Shown piece after piece: positions 33,836 through 40,495 of a DNA stretch of 64,000 nucleotides (positions are counted from its first letter, which is position 1; each line of letters opens with the position of its first letter). The position numbers and the translations under genes are program-made. The notes beneath the pieces were generated by a model. It had not been told where the DNA came from. It saw only the letters and a program-made list of their open reading frames with translations, and did not search any database. This DNA is from CALEMW01 sp964343835. GTDB lineage: Bacteria; Krumholzibacteriota; Krumholzibacteriia; LZORAL124-64-63. Location: assembly GCA_964343835.1 (NCBI GenBank), contig CAYFKR010000016.1:19025-83024 (forward strand), read 5' to 3'.

Positions 33836-34966
33836 TCAGCGGTTGAACAGGCGCTGCAGGAACGATCCGCGGGGGATGGGCTCCGCCGCGAGGATGTCCA
33901 CCTCGCCCAGCAACCGGCCGTCGAGGACGGCGGCGGCGGTGCCCACCACGTCGCCGGTCATCACCGGGGCCTCGATCTTCTCGGGCAGACGGTAATCGAA
34001 CACGATGTCCGCCGTGCGCTCCTTCTGCACCCCCAGCACCAGGGACTCGGCGAAGGTCAGGGGCACCTCGCGGCTCTTGCCGCCGCTCACGGGCCAGGGG
34101 TCGGGCAGGGGCTCGCCCGCCTCGGCCACCAGGGTCAGCCGCGTGTACATGTTGAAGCCGCGGGCGAGGAGGCGCGTGGTCTCCAGGCCGCGGGCGTCGT
34201 TGGTGGGGGCGCCCATCACCACGGAGATCAGGCGCACGCCCTTCTGGGTGGCCGCCGCGGTCAGGCAGTAGCCGGCGCGGCTGTGGAACCCGGTCTTGAT
34301 GCCCTCCAGTCCGCGGAACTCGCCCACCAGGGGGTTGGGGTTGGTCAGGATGAACTGGCCGTCCCGGAACGGCACGCGGTCCATGACGGCCCATTCCAGG
34401 GCCTCCGGGTGCTTGGAGATCTCGCGCCCGAGCAGCGCCATGTCGAAGGCGGACGACAGGTCCGGCGACTGTCCGTAGGCGGGGGGCAGGCCGTGGACGA
34501 AACGGAAGGTGGTGTCGTGCATGCCCAGCTCGGCGGCCCGCACGTTCATGAGCTCCACGAAGGCTTCGGTGCTGCCCGCCGCGAATTCGGCGAGGGCCAC
34601 GGCGGCGTCGTTGGCCGAGTGGATGGCCAGGGCCATCAGCAGGTCCCGCACGCTGAAGACCTCGCCCTGCTTCAGATAGACCTGGGAGCCGCCCATGCGG
34701 CTGGCGTCAGCCGACACGGTCACCGGGGCGCTCTCGTCGATCTCGCCCGAGGCCACCAGCTCCAGCACGATGAGCTCGGTCATCATCTTGACCATGGACG
34801 CGGGCTCGAGGGGCTCGTGCTCGTTCTCGGACCACAGCACTTCGCCGGTGCGGGCGTCCATGACGATGGCGGAGCGGAAACGGCCGTCCTCGGCCGCGGC
34901 GATCGAGGTCAGGCACAGGAGCACGGCGAGCAGGCCGGCGAGACGGGCGGGGAATGACCGGGTCAT
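33836..34966 (-). CDS. dacA: D-alanyl-D-alanine carboxypeptidase (PBP5/6 family)
   Basis: 376 residues. Signal peptide LAGLLAVLLCLTSIAAAE. Serine penicillin-binding motifs: SMVK (Ser57-Lys60), SAN (117-119) and KTG in LEGIKTGFHSRAGY. A C-terminal beta-domain (about 260-360) follows, as in PBP5, ending in LQRLFNR. It trims the terminal D-alanine of peptidoglycan pentapeptides in the periplasm. ATG at 34966 has AAGGA five bases upstream. A perfect -35 TTGACA with TACGGT lies upstream (35015-35044). Which DacA/DacC/DacF paralogue it is cannot be decided. Confidence 0.93.
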   Translation of the reverse strand: MTRSFPARLAGLLAVLLCLTSIAAAEDGRFRSAIVMDARTGEVLWSENEHEPLEPASMVKMMTELIVLELVASGEIDESAPVTVSADASRMGGSQVYLKQGEVFSVRDLLMALAIHSANDAAVALAEFAAGSTEAFVELMNVRAAELGMHDTTFRFVHGLPPAYGQSPDLSSAFDMALLGREISKHPEALEWAVMDRVPFRDGQFILTNPNPLVGEFRGLEGIKTGFHSRAGYCLTAAATQKGVRLISVVMGAPTNDARGLETTRLLARGFNMYTRLTLVAEAGEPLPDPWPVSGGKSREVPLTFAESLVLGVQKERTADIVFDYRLPEKIEAPVMTGDVVGTAAAVLDGRLLGEVDILAAEPIPRGSFLQRLFNR

Positions 34967-35014
34967 GGGAATCCTTGGTGCGGTTCGGGGTTCGGCGGCG
35001 GCGAGGGTGCGGGC

Positions 35015-35044
35015 ACCGTATCGCCGCCCCCTCGGGGGTGTCAA
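35015..35044 (-). promoter_or_regulatory. Putative sigma-70 promoter of dacA
   Basis: Minus strand: TTGACA (35044-35039), 18-base spacer, TACGGT (35020-35015). The -35 is a perfect match, the -10 weak. Confidence 0.5.
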
Positions 35045-35073
35045 GGGGCGGCCGTGGCTACGCCGGCCGCCCC
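35045..35073 (-). terminator. Terminator after the B12-riboswitch gene
   Basis: Perfect 10-bp stem (35045-35054 with 35064-35073), 9-base loop, eleven bases after the gene's stop. It directly abuts the -35 box of dacA. Confidence 0.6.
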
Positions 35074-35083
35074 CCGCAGGTTC

Positions 35084-35860
35084 CTAGCGGAACAGGTCCT
35101 TCACGCCGCTCCACGTGAGGTCGCGGTTGCCGACGCTGCCCACGGCGTTCAGCACGCCCACGGCCGTCAGGTCCATGCCGCAGCTCGCCGAAGCGGTGGG
35201 GAAGGGGTCGGCCACGGGGCGGCCCAGGTGGTCCGTCGAGCCGCCGGGGCCGGTGACGTCGCCCACCACGTCCACGATCCGCACATGGGTGATGGCGTTG
35301 ATGTCCACGGCTCCCGACAGCACGGCCGGGTCGAAGGCGTGGAGCAGGTCGGCCAGGTCGAATCCCGTGCCGCCCACGAAGTTGCCGGCCAGGTTGTAGA
35401 AGTCGGTCGGGCTGGACGTGTCCCATGCACCCGGCTGGGTGGTGCGGCGGCAGAGGGCCGGCAGCCGCGAGAACGTGACGCCGTCGCTGCTGACCTCCAC
35501 GAAGCCCAGCTCCATGTACACGCCGTTCCAGGCGAAGCCGTTCTCGAAGACGACCAGGTCGGGCCCGGGGCCGTCCACGGCGGGGACTTCCAGGCGGACG
35601 GTGATCCAGCCGCCGTCGCCCAGGCTGAAGGGGGCGGCGGTGTCGCCCAGCACGTCGCCGGGCAGGCCGTAGGCGGCGTCGCCCAGGGCCGGGTCGCGGT
35701 AGTCCTGGGGGCCGGCCCACCAGTCCACCACCTCCACCGCCCAGGCGGCGATGCCCGGGTCGGTGCGGTCGATCTCGATGTTCACCTGGCCGGTGTCGGA
35801 GAATTGCGCGTTGGCGGCGGCGGCCGTCAGCAGGACGGCGATGAGGATGGTTCTGTGCAT
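35084..35860 (-). CDS. Secreted surface protein controlled by a cobalamin riboswitch
   Basis: 258 residues. Signal peptide HRTILIAVLLTAAAANAQ. The mature part has the signature of a family of exported beta-rich proteins often found with B12 riboswitches: DAAYGLPGDVLGD, GGWITVRLEVPAVDGPGPDLVVFENGF, YMELGFVEVSSDGVTFSRLPA, YNLAGNFVGG, THVRIVDVVGDV and a late GMDLTAVGVLN. The function of that family is not established to my knowledge; cobalamin capture at the surface is the natural guess from its control. No TonB-dependent receptor gene is adjacent. ATG at 35860 follows GGAGG, which is embedded in a hairpin (35868-35906). It is the sole gene of its transcript. Confidence 0.8.
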   Translation of the reverse strand: MHRTILIAVLLTAAAANAQFSDTGQVNIEIDRTDPGIAAWAVEVVDWWAGPQDYRDPALGDAAYGLPGDVLGDTAAPFSLGDGGWITVRLEVPAVDGPGPDLVVFENGFAWNGVYMELGFVEVSSDGVTFSRLPALCRRTTQPGAWDTSSPTDFYNLAGNFVGGTGFDLADLLHAFDPAVLSGAVDINAITHVRIVDVVGDVTGPGGSTDHLGRPVADPFPTASASCGMDLTAVGVLNAVGSVGNRDLTWSGVKDLFR

Positions 35861-35867
35861 GGATTGG

Positions 35868-35906
35868 CCTCCGGTGTTGTGTGTGAAGACACGGTGCGAC
35901 CGGAGG
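35868..35906 (-). promoter_or_regulatory. Shine-Dalgarno-sequestering hairpin (riboswitch expression platform)
   Basis: On the minus strand the eight bases CCTCCGGT (35906-35899) are perfectly complementary to ACCGGAGG (35875-35868), which contains the ribosome site seven bases before the start codon. The 23-base loop has an inner GTGT/ACAC pair. This would block translation when folded, a usual output of B12 riboswitches. Confidence 0.6.
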
Positions 35907-36014
35907 ACAAGGGGGAGCCGGCGGAGCCGTATGGACGGTCCGCCCGATTGCGTTCGTTCACGAAGGGATCGATCCGCATGATGCCCGTGGCCTTGCCCTC
36001 GAGGGTCCGGGAAA

Positions 36015-36188
36015 TGCGGGTCCAAGGTCGGTCTCCTGGCTCGCGGATCGTCCTCCTCCCGCGCCTTCCCGGCTCGTGAGAGCCAGTGGCCTTTTGCGAG
36101 ATTCGTCACCGCTCACAGTGGCGGGGCCGCGCCGGATTCTCACCGGCTTCCGGTTGACCTGGAACCCCGGGACGTGCGTCCCGTAAGC
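36015..36188 (-). ncRNA. Cobalamin (adenosylcobalamin-type) riboswitch
   Basis: The minus strand carries the B12 box AGCCAGGAGACCGACC (36041-36026), and upstream the conserved core GCCGGTGAGAATCCGGC, followed by GGCCCCGCCACTGTGAGC. These are the diagnostic conserved segments in the right order and spacing. The outer limits are estimated: the 5' end from the promoter at 36195-36223, the 3' end from the base of the P1 region. It controls the 258-residue surface protein 155 bases downstream. Confidence 0.93.
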
Positions 36189-36194
36189 CGGGCC

Positions 36195-36223
36195 ATCATA
36201 GGGAACGGTCCGGGGAGGGTCAA
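36195..36223 (-). promoter_or_regulatory. Sigma-70 promoter of the riboswitch transcript
   Basis: Minus strand: TTGACC (36223-36218), exactly 17 bases, TATGAT (36200-36195). Both boxes match consensus at five of six positions. It places the transcription start near 36188, just ahead of the riboswitch. Confidence 0.75.
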
Positions 36224-36273
36224 GCTTGCCCGGCCGCGCCCAGGGCGGTACGGTGGCCGGAAGGAGGGACCGC

Positions 36274-37800
36274 ATGGCGCTGCGCATCGCGATGGTGATT
36301 TCGGGTCTCGTCCTCTTCCTGCTCGGCGGGTGCGCTCCCACGGCTCTCCCGGTGCACGATTGGGACGAGGCGTGGTCGGGCCGGCATGCGGACCGACGTC
36401 TCGACCTGCCGGGGTTCCTGGCCCTCGCGCCCGACGCCGTCGCCGCCCGCCGCGCCGAGGCCGTCCGCTACCGTGCCACCGCCGACCGGGCCCGCCACCA
36501 CGTGGACCGGGTCCGCTGTCTGGACGCCGTCACCGCCCTCTGCCCCGACGACGCCCGCGCCTGGCTGGACCTCGCCGTCGAATGCGAGCGGGCCGGCGAT
36601 TCGGACCGGGCCCTGGCCTGCGTTGTCGCGGCCCAGTCGGCCCTGCCCCGGATCCCCGCGGTCGATCGCGCCGACATCCGGTTCGACGCCGCCCTCCGCC
36701 GGGCGTGGATCCATCGCGACCGGGGCCAGTGGGTGCTGGCCCACGCCTGGGCCGACAGCGCCGTGTCGTGGCGGCCGGGGGAGCGCGAGGCCCGCATGCT
36801 CCAGGGCCTGTGCCGGGCGGCCCACGGCGACGCCTCCGGGGCCGTGAACCTGGCCCGCGACATCGAGATCAAGCAGTTCTCCTGGTTCGAATGGCGCTGG
36901 ATCCGCGGCATGGCCGAAGCCGGCCAGGGACGCGACCGCGACGCCTACCACTGGCTCGAGACCGCCCGCCCCGAGTGGCCTTGGCACGGGCGTTTCTGGC
37001 GCGACCTGGCGGAGGTCTGCGAGCGCCTCGGCGACGCCGTCCAGGCCGAACGATTCCACCGCTACGCCTTCGACGCCCTGGACCTGCCCCCCGGGACGGC
37101 CATGGAATTCCGGTGCGGGGTGCCGGGCCCTGACGGTGCGGTCCTGGACCTGCCCCTCTGGCGGGCCTACGACCACCTTCCGGCCGCCGGATCGGACCTG
37201 GGTTGGGCCCTCGCGGCCTCGGACAGCGCCCTGGCCCTGGAGGCGGGACCCATGAAGGACCGGTGGGCCGATACCGCCTCCGGACTGCTCAGTCGATGCA
37301 TCCGCACCGAGAACCGCGTGGACCTGTGCCGGGAGCGTCGAGGGCTCCTGTATGCCGAGATGGGCGCCCTGGACCTGGCGAAGGCGGACCTGAACCGGCT
37401 CGTGGTCAGCGGCGGCCAGGAGGCGCTGCAGGACCCGCGGGCCCTGGCCTGGTACGGCCGGTTCCTGATCGAGGGCCGGCGCTGGCGCGAGGCCATGCCC
37501 GTGCTGCAACGGGCCGTGGAGGGGATCCCGGACCACGCCCGGGCCTGGGGAGACCTGGGCCTGGCCCTGCTGGTGACCGGTCGCGAGGAGGAGGGGGAGC
37601 AGGCCCTGGGTCTGGCCCTGGAACTGGACCCCGACCTGGCCGCCGCCTGGTTCAATCGCGGCCTCGCCCGCTACCTGGACAAGCGCTGGGACGAGGCGGT
37701 GGCGGACCTGGAGCAGGCCCTGGATCTGGCTCCGGACAACGTCGAGGTCCGTGAACTGCTCCAGCAGGCGGCGCAGCGGGCCCGCCAATCCCGCCGATAG
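36274..37800 (+). CDS. TPR lipoprotein
   Basis: 508 residues. Lipobox LLGGC after a short hydrophobic stretch (IAMVISGLVLFLLGGC), so it is anchored to a membrane. The rest is helical, with clear TPR units near the C-terminus (ALAWYGRFLIEGRRWREAMP, AWGDLGLALLVTGREEEGEQ, AAWFNRGLARYLDKRWDEAV) and less regular ones before. TPR lipoproteins act as assembly scaffolds; no partner is evident. ATG at 36274 has AAGGAGG six bases upstream. It is divergent from the riboswitch transcript. Confidence 0.82.
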   Translation: MALRIAMVISGLVLFLLGGCAPTALPVHDWDEAWSGRHADRRLDLPGFLALAPDAVAARRAEAVRYRATADRARHHVDRVRCLDAVTALCPDDARAWLDLAVECERAGDSDRALACVVAAQSALPRIPAVDRADIRFDAALRRAWIHRDRGQWVLAHAWADSAVSWRPGEREARMLQGLCRAAHGDASGAVNLARDIEIKQFSWFEWRWIRGMAEAGQGRDRDAYHWLETARPEWPWHGRFWRDLAEVCERLGDAVQAERFHRYAFDALDLPPGTAMEFRCGVPGPDGAVLDLPLWRAYDHLPAAGSDLGWALAASDSALALEAGPMKDRWADTASGLLSRCIRTENRVDLCRERRGLLYAEMGALDLAKADLNRLVVSGGQEALQDPRALAWYGRFLIEGRRWREAMPVLQRAVEGIPDHARAWGDLGLALLVTGREEEGEQALGLALELDPDLAAAWFNRGLARYLDKRWDEAVADLEQALDLAPDNVEVRELLQQAAQRARQSRR

Positions 37801-37899
37801 GACCGATTTCACCCCTGATCAGCCCCATCGATCCGCCCTTGCGGCCCTCTACCGTCACGCAGTAGCATGCCCTGGGGGGAATGAACGAGGGAGGAGACG

Positions 37900-38292
37900 A
37901 TGGGATATCGTGTCCGCGTCCTGGAGGACCGCGGCGTCCTCCACATCCGCCTCGACGAGAGCTGGGATCGTCGGTCCTCGATCGAGACCATCACCAACCT
38001 CACCGAACTGTTCCGTTCGCATCCGGGAGCGCGCGTCCTGGTGGACGTGCGGGACCAGGACGCCACCACCTCGCCGGGGCGCGACTGGTACAACGCCAGC
38101 GTCATGGGCGATTCGTGGCGCGGGCTCGTGGACAGGATCGCCCTGGTGGAACATCCCGGTGCCGCAGGCACCGAACAGCCCTTCGAGAGCGCGGCGCGGC
38201 GTGCGGGCCTGATGGTCCGCGCCTTCGCCGACACCGACGAGGCCCTCGACTGGCTCGGGACCGTGCCCGCCCGGAGCGACGAGGGGACGTAG
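37900..38292 (+). CDS. STAS/SpoIIAA-like small protein
   Basis: 130 residues with the alternating strand/helix layout of SpoIIAA-like (STAS/SEC14-related) proteins: RVLEDRGVLHIRLDESWD, then ETITNLTELFRSHPGARVLVDVRD, WRGLVDRIALVEHPG and VRAFADTDEALDWLGT, the last being typical of the family's end. It may bind a small ligand or protein partner. ATG at 37900 has GGGAGGAG just upstream. It is alone between the TPR lipoprotein and a bidirectional terminator. Confident as a gene, moderately as a family. Confidence 0.75.
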   Translation: MGYRVRVLEDRGVLHIRLDESWDRRSSIETITNLTELFRSHPGARVLVDVRDQDATTSPGRDWYNASVMGDSWRGLVDRIALVEHPGAAGTEQPFESAARRAGLMVRAFADTDEALDWLGTVPARSDEGT

Positions 38293-38294
38293 AC

Positions 38295-38322
38295 GAAGGC
38301 CCCGCCTGGCGGCGGGGCCTTC
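38295..38322. terminator. Bidirectional terminator
   Basis: Perfect 12-bp stem (38295-38306 with 38311-38322), loop TGGC, between convergent genes. Confidence 0.8.
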
Positions 38323-38348
38323 ATCGTGCCGGTCCGTCGTGCGGGCGA

Positions 38349-39548
38349 TCAGCCCAGCTCGGCGAACACCTTCTTCACGCGGCGCATGGCCCAGTTCACG
38401 TCCTTCCGCGAGATGGTCAGCGGGGGCGCGATCCGGATCACGTTCTCGTGGGTCTCCTTGCAGAGCATGCCCTGGGCCATCAAGGCCTCGCAGTAGGGGC
38501 GGGCCGGGCGGTCCAGCACCACGCCGATCCACAGGCCGGTGCCGCGGATCTTCTTGATGCTCTTGGCCTTGACCTTCTTCAGTTCGCCCATGAAGTAGGC
38601 GCCCTGCTTCAGGGAGTTCTCCACCAGCTTCTCGTCCACGATCACCTTGAGGGCCTCGTCGGCCACGGCGCAGCCCAGGGGGTTGCCGCCGAAGGTGGAG
38701 CCGTGGTCGCCGGGGTTGAACACGCCCATGACCTCGTCGTCGGCCAGGAACGCGCTGACGGGATAGAAACCGCCGCTCAGGGCCTTGCCCACGATCAGTC
38801 CGTCCGGGCGCACGCCCTCCCACTCGTGGGCGAACATCTTGCCGGTGCGGCCCAGGCCGCTCTGGATCTCGTCGCAGATCAGCAGCACCTGGTTCTTCTT
38901 GCAGAGGGCCGCCGCCTTCTTCAGGAAGCCCTTCTTCGGCATGATGATGCCGGCCTCGCCCTGGATGGGCTCCACCATGAAGGCGCAGGTGTTGGGCGTG
39001 ATGGCCGCCTCGAGGGCCTTGGCGTCGCCGAAGGGGATCACCTTGAAGCCGGGGGTGAAGGGGCCGAAGCCGTCCTTGTACTGGTCCTCGGTGGAGAAGC
39101 CCACGATGGTCGTGGTGCGGCCGTGGAAGTTGTCCGAGCAGACGATGATCTCGGCCTTGTTCTTCCGGATCCCCTTGTGCTTGTAGCCCCACTTGCGCGC
39201 GGCCTTGATGGCGGTCTCCACGGCCTCGGCGCCCGAGTTCATGGGCAGGGCGCGGGCGTAGCCCGTGAGCTCCGTGATGGTCTTGTAGAAGCCGGGGAGC
39301 CTGTCGTTGCGGAAGGCGCGGCTGGTCAGGGTGACCTTGGCGGCCTGGCGGCGGAAGACCTTCAGCAGGCGCGGGTGGCAATGCCCCTGGTTGACGGCGC
39401 TGTAGGCGGCCAGGCAGTCCATGTAGCGGTTGCCGTCGACGTCCTCCACCCAGATGCCTTCGGCCTTGCTGATCACCAGGTCGAGGGGGTGGTAGTTGTG
39501 GGCACCGAACTGGTCCTCCATCTCGATGAACTTCCGGGTCTTCGTCAT
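38349..39548 (-). CDS. rocD: Ornithine--oxo-acid aminotransferase
   Basis: 399-residue class III PLP aminotransferase. It opens with the ornithine aminotransferase pattern (FGAHNYHPLDLVISKAEG, YMDCLAAYSAVNQGHCHPRL). PLP contacts: MNSGAEAVETAIKAARKWGY, LLICDEIQSGLGRTG, and the Schiff-base Lys in LIVGKALSGGFYP, followed by HGSTFGGNPLGCAVA. It moves the delta-amino group of ornithine to 2-oxoglutarate, feeding proline/glutamate metabolism. The start keeps the full N-terminus; a GGAGGTGACCCC lies directly upstream. Acetylornithine aminotransferase is the alternative, but the N-terminus and YHP favour RocD. Confidence 0.92.
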   Translation of the reverse strand: MTKTRKFIEMEDQFGAHNYHPLDLVISKAEGIWVEDVDGNRYMDCLAAYSAVNQGHCHPRLLKVFRRQAAKVTLTSRAFRNDRLPGFYKTITELTGYARALPMNSGAEAVETAIKAARKWGYKHKGIRKNKAEIIVCSDNFHGRTTTIVGFSTEDQYKDGFGPFTPGFKVIPFGDAKALEAAITPNTCAFMVEPIQGEAGIIMPKKGFLKKAAALCKKNQVLLICDEIQSGLGRTGKMFAHEWEGVRPDGLIVGKALSGGFYPVSAFLADDEVMGVFNPGDHGSTFGGNPLGCAVADEALKVIVDEKLVENSLKQGAYFMGELKKVKAKSIKKIRGTGLWIGVVLDRPARPYCEALMAQGMLCKETHENVIRIAPPLTISRKDVNWAMRRVKKVFAELG

Positions 39549-40095
39549 GGGGTCACCTCCCGTGGGTCGTTGTCGCCTCCGCGGCCGGGAGCCGCGCGTG
39601 TATGTCCAGCGGCCGGGGCCGCGACGGGCCTAAGATAGATCGTTCCGACCGTCGTTCCAAGCCGATTCATGGCCGTATCCGCCCTCCATTCGGACCACGT
39701 GAAGAAAAGCGCTCGCCCGCTGAATTAATACTTGAAAAAGCAAAGAGCTTGAATTATTAAAGTATATGCGGCCGCGGCGACGCCATGGAGGGCGGGCAGG
39801 CGGTCGGAGGTGACGAGGAGTCGTTCGCCTCGGGGACGTGCCGGGTCCGGACGGATCGCCGGTGAAGGCCGGAGGGCCCCCCTTCGGGGGACGGGGAAGG
39901 ATCCCCGACGGCTGTCCCCAGGAACGGAAACCGATCCGTTCCACCGCCGAGGCGGCCCCTGGTCCGGGCCGCCGACAGGCTCCGGCGGTCGGCGAACGTG
40001 AAGCGGGGAGGGGTCCCGGTCGGCCTCTCCCCGCAACTCGTCACGCATCCATTGACCGGGCGACAGCGCCCCCGGCGGCAAGGAGGCCCCGCGGC
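39549..40095. other. 547-base intergenic region with an AT-rich promoter island
   Basis: No convincing gene. At 39721-39768 there is a sharply AT-rich island in otherwise GC-rich DNA. It holds a promoter-like pair and two short inverted repeats (ATACTT 39728 with AAGTAT 39760; AAGC/GCTT around 39739-39750). From 39877 to 39890 a small C-run/TTCG/G-run hairpin occurs. The remaining ~330 bases before the winged-helix gene are open in its frame but Pro/Arg-rich and not protein-like, so I read them as an untranslated leader. Confidence 0.6.
39732..39760 (+). promoter_or_regulatory. Putative promoter in the AT-rich island
   Basis: TTGAAA (39732-39737), 17-base spacer, TATTAA (39755-39760). It points towards the winged-helix regulator but lies about 335 bases upstream of it. 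Confidence 0.45.
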
Positions 40096-40422
40096 GTGCC
40101 CCGCACGACGACGTCCCGTTCGCGGGACGATGCTCCGCTTTCCCCTCTGCTCCACGGCAGGGTACGGCTCCTGGTGGTCGCCGCCCTGGTGCGCCGTGGT
40201 GCGTCCTCCTTCACCGACCTCCGCAAGGCCCTGGAGCTCACCGACGGCACCCTCTCGGTGCACCTCGGCAAGCTGGAGGACGGGGGTGTAGTGGAGATCG
40301 TGAAGGGGTACGAGGGAAAGCGGCCGAAGACCATCGTGCGGATGACGCGGTCGGGGAGATCGCGCTACAAGCGCTACCTGGCTGAGTTGAGGGATCTGTT
40401 GCCGGGGCTGGAAGAGAACTAG
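40096..40422 (+). CDS. Winged-helix DNA-binding regulator (MarR/HTH_27-like)
   Basis: 108 residues forming one winged helix: LLHGRVRLLVVAALVRRGAS, SFTDLRKALELTDGTLSVHLG (recognition helix), GVVEIVKGYEGKRPKTIVRMT (wing) and RYKRYLAELRDLLPG. This matches small single-domain regulators that repress a neighbouring gene. GTG at 40096 has AAGGAGG nine bases upstream; the frame is open further upstream but that part is Pro/Arg-rich noise. A perfect hairpin follows. Target and ligand unknown; the AT-rich inverted repeats upstream are possible autoregulatory sites. Confidence 0.82.
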   Translation: MPRTTTSRSRDDAPLSPLLHGRVRLLVVAALVRRGASSFTDLRKALELTDGTLSVHLGKLEDGGVVEIVKGYEGKRPKTIVRMTRSGRSRYKRYLAELRDLLPGLEEN

Positions 40423-40439
40423 ACCGGCGACCGATGCAG

Positions 40440-40469
40440 GAAGGGGGCGGCCTCGTGGCCGCCCCCTTC
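40440..40469. terminator. Bidirectional terminator
   Basis: Perfect 13-bp stem (40440-40452 with 40457-40469), loop TCGT, between the regulator and the convergent phosphorylase. Confidence 0.82.
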
Positions 40470-40495
40470 GTCATGCCGGTGATGGTGCGCCGGAG

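Noticed and set aside
35861..36014. Possible small reading frame between the B12 riboswitch and the surface protein
   Set aside because: Short in-frame stretches exist but without ribosome site; the region is better explained as the expression platform.
39838..40095. N-terminal extension of the winged-helix regulator
   Set aside because: In frame but Pro/Arg/Gly-rich, unlike a folded domain; the GTG at 40096 has a good ribosome site.
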